In this document: one piece after another, positions 53,101-60,440 of the stretch
How positions within the stretch are numbered: position 1 is the stretch's first letter
How the letters are laid out: each line of letters begins with the position of its first letter
Assembly: GCF_001050515.1 (NCBI RefSeq)
Contig: NZ_CAHS01000021.1
Coordinates: 186,001 to 250,000 of the forward strand
DNA length: 64,000 nucleotides
Source: Erwinia piriflorinigrans CFBP 5888
GTDB lineage: Bacteria; Pseudomonadota; Gammaproteobacteria; Enterobacterales; Enterobacteriaceae
Direction of reading: 5' to 3'
Position numbers and translations under genes: made by a program
The notes under the pieces: model-generated
Told to the model about the DNA's origin: nothing
The model's input: only the letters and a program-made list of their open reading frames with translations
Databases searched by the model: none

Positions 53101-55140
53101 CTCCCCCAGGGGCCCCCAGGTCCGTGATGAGACCTCCAACCACTTCTGCGAGGCATCGTTATCAAAACGTCGACGGCTTGATTCACGGCCTGCCCCGTCA
53201 AAAAAGGTTTTCGTCTGGTTGCCCGCCGCATCGATTTCGAGGGTGACCGGGCCTCGGTCTTCAATGGTATATGACCATGTCGTTTTTCGTTCATGTACCA
53301 TTCCCGGCTGCACGCGGTGGGTTAACACGCGGCCAACCTTATCGTAGGCCCAGGCCACCGTGACGCCTTGCGCATCCGTTTCAGACAGAAGGTGTCCAAG
53401 GCGGGTATGGCGCAGGGTCGTGCGGTATGCCGTCAGGTTATCGTGGGAGGTAAAGACCTCAGACTGCTGAATCCCCTGCGGCGTGGATTTGTAGGTGAAT
53501 GACTGGCGGCGGGTATACGAATCGCTGGCCTCGACGTCGGGTGTCAGGGTGATAATCCGTGTCTTTTCACGAGCGAACGTCAAGCCGTCAGCCACATCAC
53601 TATAGTAGTCACGGCTGATGAGTATCCGCGCACTGCCCGTGGTTCGCGTGATCGTGTCCGCCACCACGGCATAGCCTTTGCCGTTTATGGCACCCTGCTT
53701 TTTCCACGTATTGACCACCAGAGAGAGAGGTTCATCGCCCTTAACGCGAAGCGGAGTGAGCGTTTTACTTTTCAGGTAGCGGGTGAAACCATGCGGGTCC
53801 GCCGGACAGACCTTACCTTCCCCTTCGGCCGGGTAATACACATACTCTGTTACGGCGCCATCCGGATCGTCCTGTCGCAGCGGGTTACCCGCCTCATCAA
53901 ATTGCCAGCGAGTCACGCGCGTGCGCGGCAATGCGCCACTGCCATCATCCCAAGTTACAACCTGCCGGGCGGGCAAGGCATACTGGGCAGGCTGTTCATC
54001 GAAGGTCGCGCCCGGAATAGCATGATATTGTGTGGAATACAGGTACGTTTTTCCGGCCCGGTAGGTGCTTTCTGATACCTGAAGATGATAACTATTGTAG
54101 CGCCGCGTCACCGTGCTCAGAACGGTGTTACCGTCCATGCCCATCGCTTTTGCCGTAGAGCCATATTGGTAGTCGTTGAGCAGTATCATCAGCATCTCGT
54201 CAGTATCAGGCTGCCACTGATTCTGGCCCGCATCCCTGCCGAGATAGTTATGCTCCGTCCACTCCCACTGAGTAATACTGCGTGGCTGCCCGCCTCCCGG
54301 GAATATTTTATGCATGTGCACGCAGGGCAGCGCGCTACGGCCTGCAATGTCAGGAAAAGCCATTGCCCTATCAGAGTAATAGTCCACTTTCTCCGTCAGC
54401 CCAGTCGGCGATGTGACGCTGGTAATCACCCGGTAATCCTTTCCAGGACCGACATCATCGTAAAGAAATATCCAGATTCGCGGAGTGATATCGGCGTTGC
54501 TGGTCACACGGGTCAGATACGCATTGGTAAACTTGAATACGACCTGGTAACCCGATTCGGCATCGCCTGGAAGCACGCTGACCCCCAGTGTGGCAAACAT
54601 ATCATTGGCATGGGATATGGCGCACAGCACCGTTCCATCATCATCCGTTATCCTCTCCAGCCGGGGCGGCGAGTACGACGAGCGCCATGCCAGGTTAAGG
54701 CTTCGTCCGTCAGGGGCCGTGATACGGGTTGGAAGAAACACCGCACCGAATAGAGAAAGGCTTTCGATAAGTCCGGATTTGTGAATAACCCGGTAAATGG
54801 CGTTGCCGATATTTTCAAAAATAAAATTTTTAAGTTTTTTTTGTTTAACGATCGTTCCACTGCTGCTGATGAGATACTCCTCACCGGTGGAAAGCACCAG
54901 CTTGCGGGTAGCGATGCTATAGCGTGTCAGATTCAGGGAAAAACCCTGGCCAAATCCTTCGTTGTCGGATGATAACGGCGAGTATTGCAGCGACAGCGAT
55001 AGCGCCGGGCCAGCCAGCTTGCAGGAGTGAAGACTAACCAACGGTAGACTGACATTAAAAAGGCCGGTACGCGGATCGACGCCACCCTGCACCGCACTGA
55101 TAAAGTTACTCGCCTGAGAATAAAAAGAAGGCGATTTCAT
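50182..55140 (-). CDS. RHS-repeat protein with C-terminal toxin-like domain
   Basis: A 1652-residue protein. The N-terminus (SFYSQASNFISAVQGGVDPRTGLFNVSLPL) is the type seen in stand-alone RHS/TccC-like toxins, not in PAAR-headed type VI effectors. RHS/YD repeats (YDAFGRVL, YDKVGRVL, YDALGRLNR) fill about residues 550-1280. The RHS core ends with INAYAYCAGDPVNNTDPSGH near residue 1358, where such proteins usually self-cleave. The 294-residue C-terminus has a Gly/Ala-rich hydrophobic stretch (1359-1450), then a domain with LNIVAHG (His-1519) and MLVCHSAEQ (Cys-1560). This His-Gly and Cys spacing resembles clan CD cysteine peptidases, which is an inference. There is no immunity gene behind it. 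It is the last gene of the TULIP locus. Confidence 0.85.
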   Translation of the reverse strand: MKSPSFYSQASNFISAVQGGVDPRTGLFNVSLPLVSLHSCKLAGPALSLSLQYSPLSSDNEGFGQGFSLNLTRYSIATRKLVLSTGEEYLISSSGTIVKQKKLKNFIFENIGNAIYRVIHKSGLIESLSLFGAVFLPTRITAPDGRSLNLAWRSSYSPPRLERITDDDGTVLCAISHANDMFATLGVSVLPGDAESGYQVVFKFTNAYLTRVTSNADITPRIWIFLYDDVGPGKDYRVITSVTSPTGLTEKVDYYSDRAMAFPDIAGRSALPCVHMHKIFPGGGQPRSITQWEWTEHNYLGRDAGQNQWQPDTDEMLMILLNDYQYGSTAKAMGMDGNTVLSTVTRRYNSYHLQVSESTYRAGKTYLYSTQYHAIPGATFDEQPAQYALPARQVVTWDDGSGALPRTRVTRWQFDEAGNPLRQDDPDGAVTEYVYYPAEGEGKVCPADPHGFTRYLKSKTLTPLRVKGDEPLSLVVNTWKKQGAINGKGYAVVADTITRTTGSARILISRDYYSDVADGLTFAREKTRIITLTPDVEASDSYTRRQSFTYKSTPQGIQQSEVFTSHDNLTAYRTTLRHTRLGHLLSETDAQGVTVAWAYDKVGRVLTHRVQPGMVHERKTTWSYTIEDRGPVTLEIDAAGNQTKTFFDGAGRESSRRRFDNDASQKWLEVSSRTWGPLGERVAGSCNDWLSHSSVPQRLGTVIAHDGWGCTSEQVFTDGTKFVQVSDPILLTQTVSLQGSANGENLNSGSFTTVLEERSRLPLTETRKNTAGQTQGERHREWDGLGRMRLDTDELNHQTAVSYDAFGRVLTQTLADNSTVKRTYAAHLTGNQVATISVTGKGLDGNPQTWLLGRQEFDGFGRVTKRLSGGRTTLYAYDAAAPLPSSVTLPSGKIVKYTHIPELGNVVSSMTVDGVVQKFSYDPATGRLITAEEGDTRIHYSLNPSGSLKAENFTQWGLSRNVGYTRTLAGKMLEYKDIAGKKTTREQDTFGRITTIKDADLTVDLKYDALGRLNRQLVTNVATRATLLTQLTFDDFGWETARTMTDSSDGELKVMQSWLPNGLMAGRTTLRNKGVIRVERFGYDVRNRLVSYTVSGTSLPQDAYSHQIIAQAYKYDALNNLTTITTPLIDGGIDVATYYYGNSADPTQLTAIEHSQAGYPKRILLEYDAEGRMTRDEAGRLLSYDAIGRLTRISGESSYGYDALNRLISQSVSGTSSRQLYYRGAERVNEVQQGEVARLIKNGHCCLGVGNGSSLTLMASDGHNSLIWSHEGSQKEGKHHLWSPYGKGEATHLLPGFNGERADPISGCYPLGNGYRAYNPVLMRFNCPDNLSPFGAGGINAYAYCAGDPVNNTDPSGHISWQGIMGIVTGTLGLAFSVFTAGASIAAAGGVMAALGAASTTSLVAGGLGLVADATAIASGVSEDNNPRASAVLGWVSMATGIAGVATGLMQFGRAFAEQNTNMHLSRFEEMGIKSPKVIGSHAFEGYIPHPNVPSMPVHATYTAIDWDSGIPRLNIVAHGLPGLLRADNNTWLNADSFYQLLFEHGIIDYHYSSIRMLVCHSAEQSSAGMSVAARFAQITGKPVEGYHGTMAMYETLNITGVPVSAVYMVNDAYMKGGALAATEFMHEYRNYISIGPHPNPPVPNIAQIFYP

Positions 55141-55204
55141 AAATTAACTCCGTTAGCGAATATGATCGATATCGACCGGGCGCACTGAGTAATAATGGTA
55201 TGGA

Positions 55205-56311
55205 CTACTTCTGGTTAACTTCGATTTCATGGCTGGTGGGGTTGTAGTGAATACTGAAACTGGCATAATTTCCGTACAGGTCATAAAAATCAAACCAGGG
55301 ATTAAGGTTATATTGTTGCAGTTTTGTATCGTTGACATGCAGCGCCATATCTCCCGGTAATATCCACTCGTCAGATGCGGAAAAAGAGAAATGAGTCCAA
55401 CAGAGTGTATTAGGCCGGTCGTTATATTGATACGTCAGAAAAAGATCGTAGTTTGCGATGGAGGTGTTTGCAGACAATATTTCAAACCAGCTGGCCCTGC
55501 CATAGAAACCGTTATGACTCTCCCCTGCTGGAAGATCTGATTGATTGGCAATCAGCATATGCTGATCGTTATCATAAACCCAATATTGGGCAATTTTTTC
55601 GGGATAATCGGCATCCGTCTGTCCATCTGCGCCGTAGTTATAGACGGTGTAATGGCGTATTTTATATTTTATTGAAATATAAATATTGTCATAATGCGCA
55701 TCAAAGTTTTTCGACCAGGTGCCATTGTCGCCGGTGTAATGCATGGCGATTCGGGCTTTACCCTGGTCGGTCACTCTGTCCTGAATTAAATCCCCCTTTA
55801 AATAACTGACCGGCTGAAAGGCACGTACTGTAACGGAGCTTCTCTCAACCACGGTCGAATTATCTGCGGTGGTAAAATGTTTTCCTCCGTCTGTGTCAAT
55901 ACTGACAGCAATACGCGTGGTACTTATCTCGTCCGTGTAGAAATACAGCGTAATCAGCGTATCGCCGTGTTCCCTGTGGCTGGATTCAGCTGAATACTCA
56001 CGGGTGAGCACTTCCAGACTGTAATCATTCTCCGTTGCGGTAAAGCACCATCCGGTCGTCCCCTGCCGGGTGAGCAGGTCATCAGACTCAGCATGACGGA
56101 GATTCAGCAGAGCGATCCATACCTCCTTCGAAAATTGCAGTATTGACTCAGTATGATCCGCATTCTCTTTTGAAGCCTTAACAATGATCTCTAAAGGCAA
56201 CTGGTTGCGGCCGTTGGCATAAATAACAGGAGCGTTATTACCGGATACAGCCCGTATAGTCAGGTCAACGCTGGTGATATCTTCTGGTGAGTTATACAGT
56301 ATACTATTCAT
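55205..56311 (-). CDS. Unknown 368-residue protein of the TULIP-RHS locus
   Basis: From ATG 56311, with an AAGGAA site, the product has 368 residues and no signal peptide or membrane segment. It is rich in beta-strand-forming and aromatic residues. The first 105 residues (IRAVSG, then NGRNQLPLEIIVKAS, then ENDYSLEVL) resemble in layout the neighbouring 144-residue protein. Both also share the string VRAFQ (here 162-166). I do not recognise a named family. Position suggests a structural or delivery partner of the RHS protein. Confidence 0.65.
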   Translation of the reverse strand: MNSILYNSPEDITSVDLTIRAVSGNNAPVIYANGRNQLPLEIIVKASKENADHTESILQFSKEVWIALLNLRHAESDDLLTRQGTTGWCFTATENDYSLEVLTREYSAESSHREHGDTLITLYFYTDEISTTRIAVSIDTDGGKHFTTADNSTVVERSSVTVRAFQPVSYLKGDLIQDRVTDQGKARIAMHYTGDNGTWSKNFDAHYDNIYISIKYKIRHYTVYNYGADGQTDADYPEKIAQYWVYDNDQHMLIANQSDLPAGESHNGFYGRASWFEILSANTSIANYDLFLTYQYNDRPNTLCWTHFSFSASDEWILPGDMALHVNDTKLQQYNLNPWFDFYDLYGNYASFSIHYNPTSHEIEVNQK

Positions 56312-56339
56312 CTGACATTCCTTTTCATTAAATCCTGAC

Positions 56340-56774
56340 TCATGAAATATCTCTGGAAAGGAAAAAGCATGACGAATGACCCGACAGATAACAGGTAGAA
56401 GCAATAACCTCATTATCTTTTTTAAATTTCACACTGATACTTGAACATCCTTGAAACGCACGCACTGATAAGGTGATAACGTTTGAATTAAACGTGTAAT
56501 CGACTTTACTGACAGTAAAGTGGTCGCTGTTTTGGTTGTTTTCCAGTAAACCGAGAGTATATTCCTCATCTCCCATGTAGTTTGAAATAACCAGATATTT
56601 TTTTAACACGGCTTCTTCAATCTCATTTCTACTCACGGCCACTTCCGTACCATTTTTATCAACAACTCTGAAAATAATATAAAATGTCTTAATTTTTTCG
56701 GAATGACCTCTCCCGCCAAATTCATCGATAACAATGAGTTGGCGAACATATTTTACGGTTTCAATAAAGCTCAT
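56340..56774 (-). CDS. Unknown 144-residue protein of the TULIP-RHS locus
   Basis: The ATG at 56774 overlaps the P47-like stop as ATGA and has a perfect AGGAGGTGAT ribosome site, so it is translated by coupling. The product of 144 residues is mostly beta, with FYIIFRVVDKNGTEVAVSRNEIEEAV and LSVRAFQGC. In size it resembles OrfX1 of botulinum loci, but I cannot confirm homology. It appears related to the N-terminal part of the next gene product. Confidence 0.65.
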   Translation of the reverse strand: MSFIETVKYVRQLIVIDEFGGRGHSEKIKTFYIIFRVVDKNGTEVAVSRNEIEEAVLKKYLVISNYMGDEEYTLGLLENNQNSDHFTVSKVDYTFNSNVITLSVRAFQGCSSISVKFKKDNEVIASTCYLSGHSSCFFLSRDIS

Positions 56775-58003
56775 ATCACCTCCTGAATAGTCGATAATGA
56801 ATTTCGCATAAAGAAGGCCCCTGCCAGACCGCACTCTGTATAATCTGAAGCCGTACTGAAATTTATCGGATAAATATCAAAACTTATCCCACCGTTGCCG
56901 AATTCGAAAAGAAGGTGCTCCATCTGGCTGCGGATACCCTGGATCAGGGCATCAACGATCCAACCGCCAAATATCCAGAAAATCTGAGCGACCGTATCAT
57001 GCCCCTGACAGTTAAAAACTGGCCGCGTGACGCTGACAAGATTCACTCGGCATACGCCGTCAACGACAGACAGTTGCGGAGTATAGGCGGCAGATAAGTT
57101 GAAACTGACGTAGCTGCTGTTAAGCACCACATCACAGCGGCCTCGGGCGTTATTAATGTTAAGCCTGCTGTCTACGATTTCCATCTCGAAATAATTAAAG
57201 TAAGGCGTGTAGCCATTTATTTTACTCAATGAGATATCACCGTTGTTTCTTATCACATCATTATTCGATAGAAAAAACCGATCGGCGATGGCCCCTTTAA
57301 ACACTTCCGGTAATGCGGGGAGGACAACATACTTCATAAATAGATGCCGGGATATCATAAACCCGATATTCCCACGTTCACTGACCAGTGATGAGTCAAA
57401 AACCAGCTGAAGTTCATCTGTATGGGGAGGGGAAGCGTTGCTTTCTAATATGCCTAAAATGGCCAGACAGCCCAGTTCACCGCTGATTGTTTCATTGTAG
57501 GCATACTGACAACGTTGCAACTTCATCCATGAAGCTTCACTTTTTGCCGAAATGCCCAGGATTTTCGCAAAAATAGAGGTTATTTCATTACGCCGGGATA
57601 CGAGCATCCTCACCATCAACTCGCAAAACAGGATCGGAATAAAAGTATCTTCGCCGGAGAAGCGCTGAGTCATATCGCTGTCCTGCACAACTATACGGCC
57701 TCCTCCGCGAATAAACGCCAGCTCAACCCGTAGTTTCGGGCAAAGGCCATCAACAGCAACATTAATGTCCTTGCCAAGGACGGAAGTCTTCATCTTGCCA
57801 ACGATCAGTGGTGTAATAAGATTAAGCCGCTGCGCATCACCTCCGGCCACTATTTCCCAACCGGCAAACACTCCAGAAATCTGATTACCCGCTTCATCAG
57901 ACCAGCTGAAATGGCGAAAATCACTGCACGCCGTTGCCTTCAGTTTTTTGTTCAGCTCCCGACAGGACATCGCGCAGACCACATCCCAGTGATACATATC
58001 CAT
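56771..58003 (-). CDS. P47-like TULIP protein
   Basis: A 410-residue protein that matches clostridial P47. The start MYHWDVVCAMSCRELNKKL corresponds to the P47 start with its GWD motif. FAGWEIVAGGDAQRLNLITP, FIPILFCELMV, RCQYAYNE, ELGCLAILGI and GNIGFMISRHLFMKYVVLP follow in the family order. P47 has a TULIP (tubular lipid-binding) fold and is encoded beside botulinum neurotoxin genes. There is no signal peptide. An AAGGAG site precedes the ATG. Length is close to clostridial P47 (about 415). Function is unknown even in clostridia; lipid binding or toxin protection is proposed. Confidence 0.85.
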   Translation of the reverse strand: MDMYHWDVVCAMSCRELNKKLKATACSDFRHFSWSDEAGNQISGVFAGWEIVAGGDAQRLNLITPLIVGKMKTSVLGKDINVAVDGLCPKLRVELAFIRGGGRIVVQDSDMTQRFSGEDTFIPILFCELMVRMLVSRRNEITSIFAKILGISAKSEASWMKLQRCQYAYNETISGELGCLAILGILESNASPPHTDELQLVFDSSLVSERGNIGFMISRHLFMKYVVLPALPEVFKGAIADRFFLSNNDVIRNNGDISLSKINGYTPYFNYFEMEIVDSRLNINNARGRCDVVLNSSYVSFNLSAAYTPQLSVVDGVCRVNLVSVTRPVFNCQGHDTVAQIFWIFGGWIVDALIQGIRSQMEHLLFEFGNGGISFDIYPINFSTASDYTECGLAGAFFMRNSLSTIQEVI

Positions 58004-58013
58004 GCCGCGCTCC

Positions 58014-59471
58014 TTATTTTAATTCAAGCCCGATAACAAAGCTGTCGGCCAGCGATGCTGATTTCAGCGTAATATTTTTCATATGGGGCCACACGCTGGT
58101 TCCCGTTATTATTGAGGCAAAGTGGTAAAATGAAGGAACGTCATCATACTCGGATTTATAAATAGCTTCAGATATGGCGATAGCCCCGGCTGCCGTACCC
58201 GCAATAGCCGCAATAATCGCCGAGGTCAGTTTCACAATATTAAAAATTGTCGGGTTTGACACGGCACCGTTGGCTATATTGCGCGCTACCGTTGTCGCCT
58301 CTGCCGTCACCAGCTCTGCCTCCGTGGTATTAACGGAGAACATCACCGCCCCTTCGCTCTCAGCAGCCATTAGGGTGGACGCCGCCCTGGTCGCTATTGC
58401 GCCGTAAGCAAGCGTACCCAGAGAAATAACGGCAGCGATTGACGCAATCACCCCCATGGTTATTTCCATCGCCTGCATCCACTTGTCAAATTTAACAGAA
58501 CAGGATACCTGCGCATCCCCTAACCCCTTCTCATCCGGTACAAAAACTGGCTCTCCCTTAGCGTTTTCCCCCACCTTATACCTGAAATTTTGCTCCAGCC
58601 CCATATAGACAGTAACCCCTTCCTGTGGCCGATAGTGCGCCCCCTGAAGAGTGATATGGATATAATCTGACTGCAACGTCAAAATAAAGCCGTCTTTAGG
58701 TAGGACAGGTGAAACAGTTTTACCATCGCCCGCATCGAAATCCTGCCATACTATTTCACGCGTATTCGTCAGCGATAGTCCGCTATCGCTGATGGTGAAA
58801 TCACTTTCTTGGGAATTTTTTATTAAACTGACGGCGGCCTTCAATAAAATGTGTTTCACAAACATGGCCTTGCTGATCACCAGCGCCAGATTTGCACCAA
58901 ACCTTTTCACCAATCTGAGCGCCGAGATATCAACGGACTGCTGCAACTTGCCGGTATCCGTTCTTCCCTCGATAAGCGTCAAAATGCCGAACCCCGTCGT
59001 CTGGCTATCGAGTGAACTGTTGGCGGCATAGCTGTATGCGGAAGGATAAAGCCACTGATAATCACTGTTTTTAGCCCGTAACCCAATCAATATCACTGCA
59101 AAAATTTGATTAAATGCGCTCAAATTACTTTTAAACCAGCCGTTAAAAAGTGCAGATAAAATCAGGTTTAGATTATCATTGCTTATCTGCGGGCCGGTGA
59201 ACTCGAAGCCAGAAATAATCACCTTATTATCTGGATCTGCCACTAACTGATAACAACATGTGTTTTCGTCAACAATATCATTTTCCGTCGCCCAATCGTT
59301 AGGTTCTACGTGTTTCCCCTTGAGTGAAAGTTCAATTTCAATATATGACTTATTTTCGCCATCGTTAACATCCAGAACGCGATCCTCATATTTCATCACT
59401 CCTTCTGAAATCTCACACTTTATATTAATTTTCCCACCGCTGGCATTCCTGGTAAGCAGCCACCCCCCCAT
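58014..59471 (-). CDS. OrfX-like TULIP protein, main part
   Basis: This frame of 485 codons is the body of an OrfX2/OrfX3-like TULIP protein. It has the pattern YIEIELSLKGK, YQWLYPSAYSYAANSS, GFGILTLIEG and ALVISKAMFVKHILL, seen in the same order in P47. Two hydrophobic stretches near residues 340-365 and 415-435 are unusual for the family. The ending ADSFVIGLELK is typical. The first ATG of this frame (59471) lies inside the G run. The natural N-terminus is in another frame at 59420-59620, so the gene is split by a one-base slip in a G7 tract. It ends 11 bp before the P47-like gene. Confidence 0.75.
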   Translation of the reverse strand: MGGWLLTRNASGGKINIKCEISEGVMKYEDRVLDVNDGENKSYIEIELSLKGKHVEPNDWATENDIVDENTCCYQLVADPDNKVIISGFEFTGPQISNDNLNLILSALFNGWFKSNLSAFNQIFAVILIGLRAKNSDYQWLYPSAYSYAANSSLDSQTTGFGILTLIEGRTDTGKLQQSVDISALRLVKRFGANLALVISKAMFVKHILLKAAVSLIKNSQESDFTISDSGLSLTNTREIVWQDFDAGDGKTVSPVLPKDGFILTLQSDYIHITLQGAHYRPQEGVTVYMGLEQNFRYKVGENAKGEPVFVPDEKGLGDAQVSCSVKFDKWMQAMEITMGVIASIAAVISLGTLAYGAIATRAASTLMAAESEGAVMFSVNTTEAELVTAEATTVARNIANGAVSNPTIFNIVKLTSAIIAAIAGTAAGAIAISEAIYKSEYDDVPSFYHFASIITGTSVWPHMKNITLKSASLADSFVIGLELK

Positions 59472-59620
59472 TTTCCGTTGAGCAGAATTTTTTCTCCAAG
59501 AATAGTATCGCTGACAAAGAATCCTGTCGGGTGTTTTTTTTCGTTGCTGATAATTTTATTTATGGTATCGAGGTCAGTGATACTGACCACATCCCATCCA
59601 CTGGTGGATATATCGTACAC
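59420..59620 (-). pseudogene. OrfX-like TULIP protein, out-of-frame N-terminus
   Basis: From a GTG at 59620 with a GAGGTAA site, this frame encodes about 50 residues beginning MYDISTSGWDVVSITDLDTINKI. These carry the GWD-V and NK motifs that open every OrfX/P47 protein. At the G7 run (59463-59469 as C on the plus strand) it passes into a wrong frame and stops at 59420. One more G would join it to the 485-codon body and give a protein of about 535 residues. Confidence 0.75.
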
Positions 59621-60167
59621 AGATATTACCTCACGATTAAATCAGATCATACTTTGACACCTGAATATAAATATTCAGCGCCGTAAATGTCATTCTTTAA
59701 CGCCCAGCAAAGGAGAGTCAACCCCGGACATTTTTTTTCGTTTTTTTAGGGAGCAATAATTAAAAATTGAAAAAAAACTGATATGACCCTATATCCCATT
59801 ACGCCATCTGTTAAATTATCTCATAATCACTAAATACCTTATTGACTCAGATCGAACCTGCTGAATGAATTGACATATCCTGTGGAGTGTCATTTGTTAA
59901 CGTTAAATAAACATGAGGCTAAAAATAGTCCTTTGCACGTAGTGTGGCCCAGACGACAAAAAACGCTTTGCAGAACTTACCAATGCAAAACCTTGCATCA
60001 GTGAAAAACGACACACATCTGCCACGGAGCCGTAGTCCCTGGTCCGAGGACAACATTTCCATGCTCCGACCTCATTTTCCTGTCATAACGCTCCTGTCTC
60101 ACCATCCCGCCTCTGCGGCGCGTCGTGCATGACCGCCGATCCCACTCTCGATCCAGTAGTTATGTTT
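59621..60167. other. Divergent intergenic region
   Basis: A 547 bp region between the TULIP locus and the dfo genes. The part near 59621-59850 is AT-rich, with T runs, and should hold the TULIP locus promoter. A 62-codon plus-strand frame at 59944-60132 has no ribosome site or family match. Confidence 0.5.
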
Positions 60168-60182
60168 ATGACAATTTGTCAT
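60168..60182. promoter_or_regulatory. Perfect 15 bp palindrome
   Basis: ATGACAATTTGTCAT is an odd-length perfect palindrome 13 bp left of the candidate Fur site. It has the look of a dimeric regulator site. The regulator is unknown. Confidence 0.5.
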
Positions 60183-60195
60183 AAAAAAAACATTG

Positions 60196-60214
60196 AATGA
60201 TAATAGGATTCATT
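60196..60214. promoter_or_regulatory. Candidate Fur box upstream of dfoJ
   Basis: The 19 bp sequence AATGATAATAGGATTCATT keeps the GATAAT core and the AATGA/TCATT ends of a Fur box. It lies about 230 bp before dfoJ. Iron repression of desferrioxamine genes is expected from the family. Confidence 0.6.
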
Positions 60215-60440
60215 TAGAATCTCATTTACATCGCATTAAGTAAAATGGTGTTAAAAAACCACAGTTAATGTCGGCATTTTGGCGGTTTTGGCAGATAAAA
60301 ACCCTCCACTGCATTTCCCAGAGGATTTTGCAGGTTCCAGAATATTAGAAATTTTAAACTGACGTTGCACCGTCTGGCGCACAATGCTGTCATTTTCACC
60401 TGACAGCAGGGCTTTTTACGCCTTAATAAAGGAACAGGTT

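Noticed and set aside
54085..54753. A 222-codon plus-strand frame inside the RHS gene
   Set aside because: It is a shadow of the RHS coding strand, without a start signal or family match.
59944..60132. A 62-codon plus-strand frame between the TULIP locus and dfoJ
   Set aside because: It has no ribosome site, an irregular composition and no family match.
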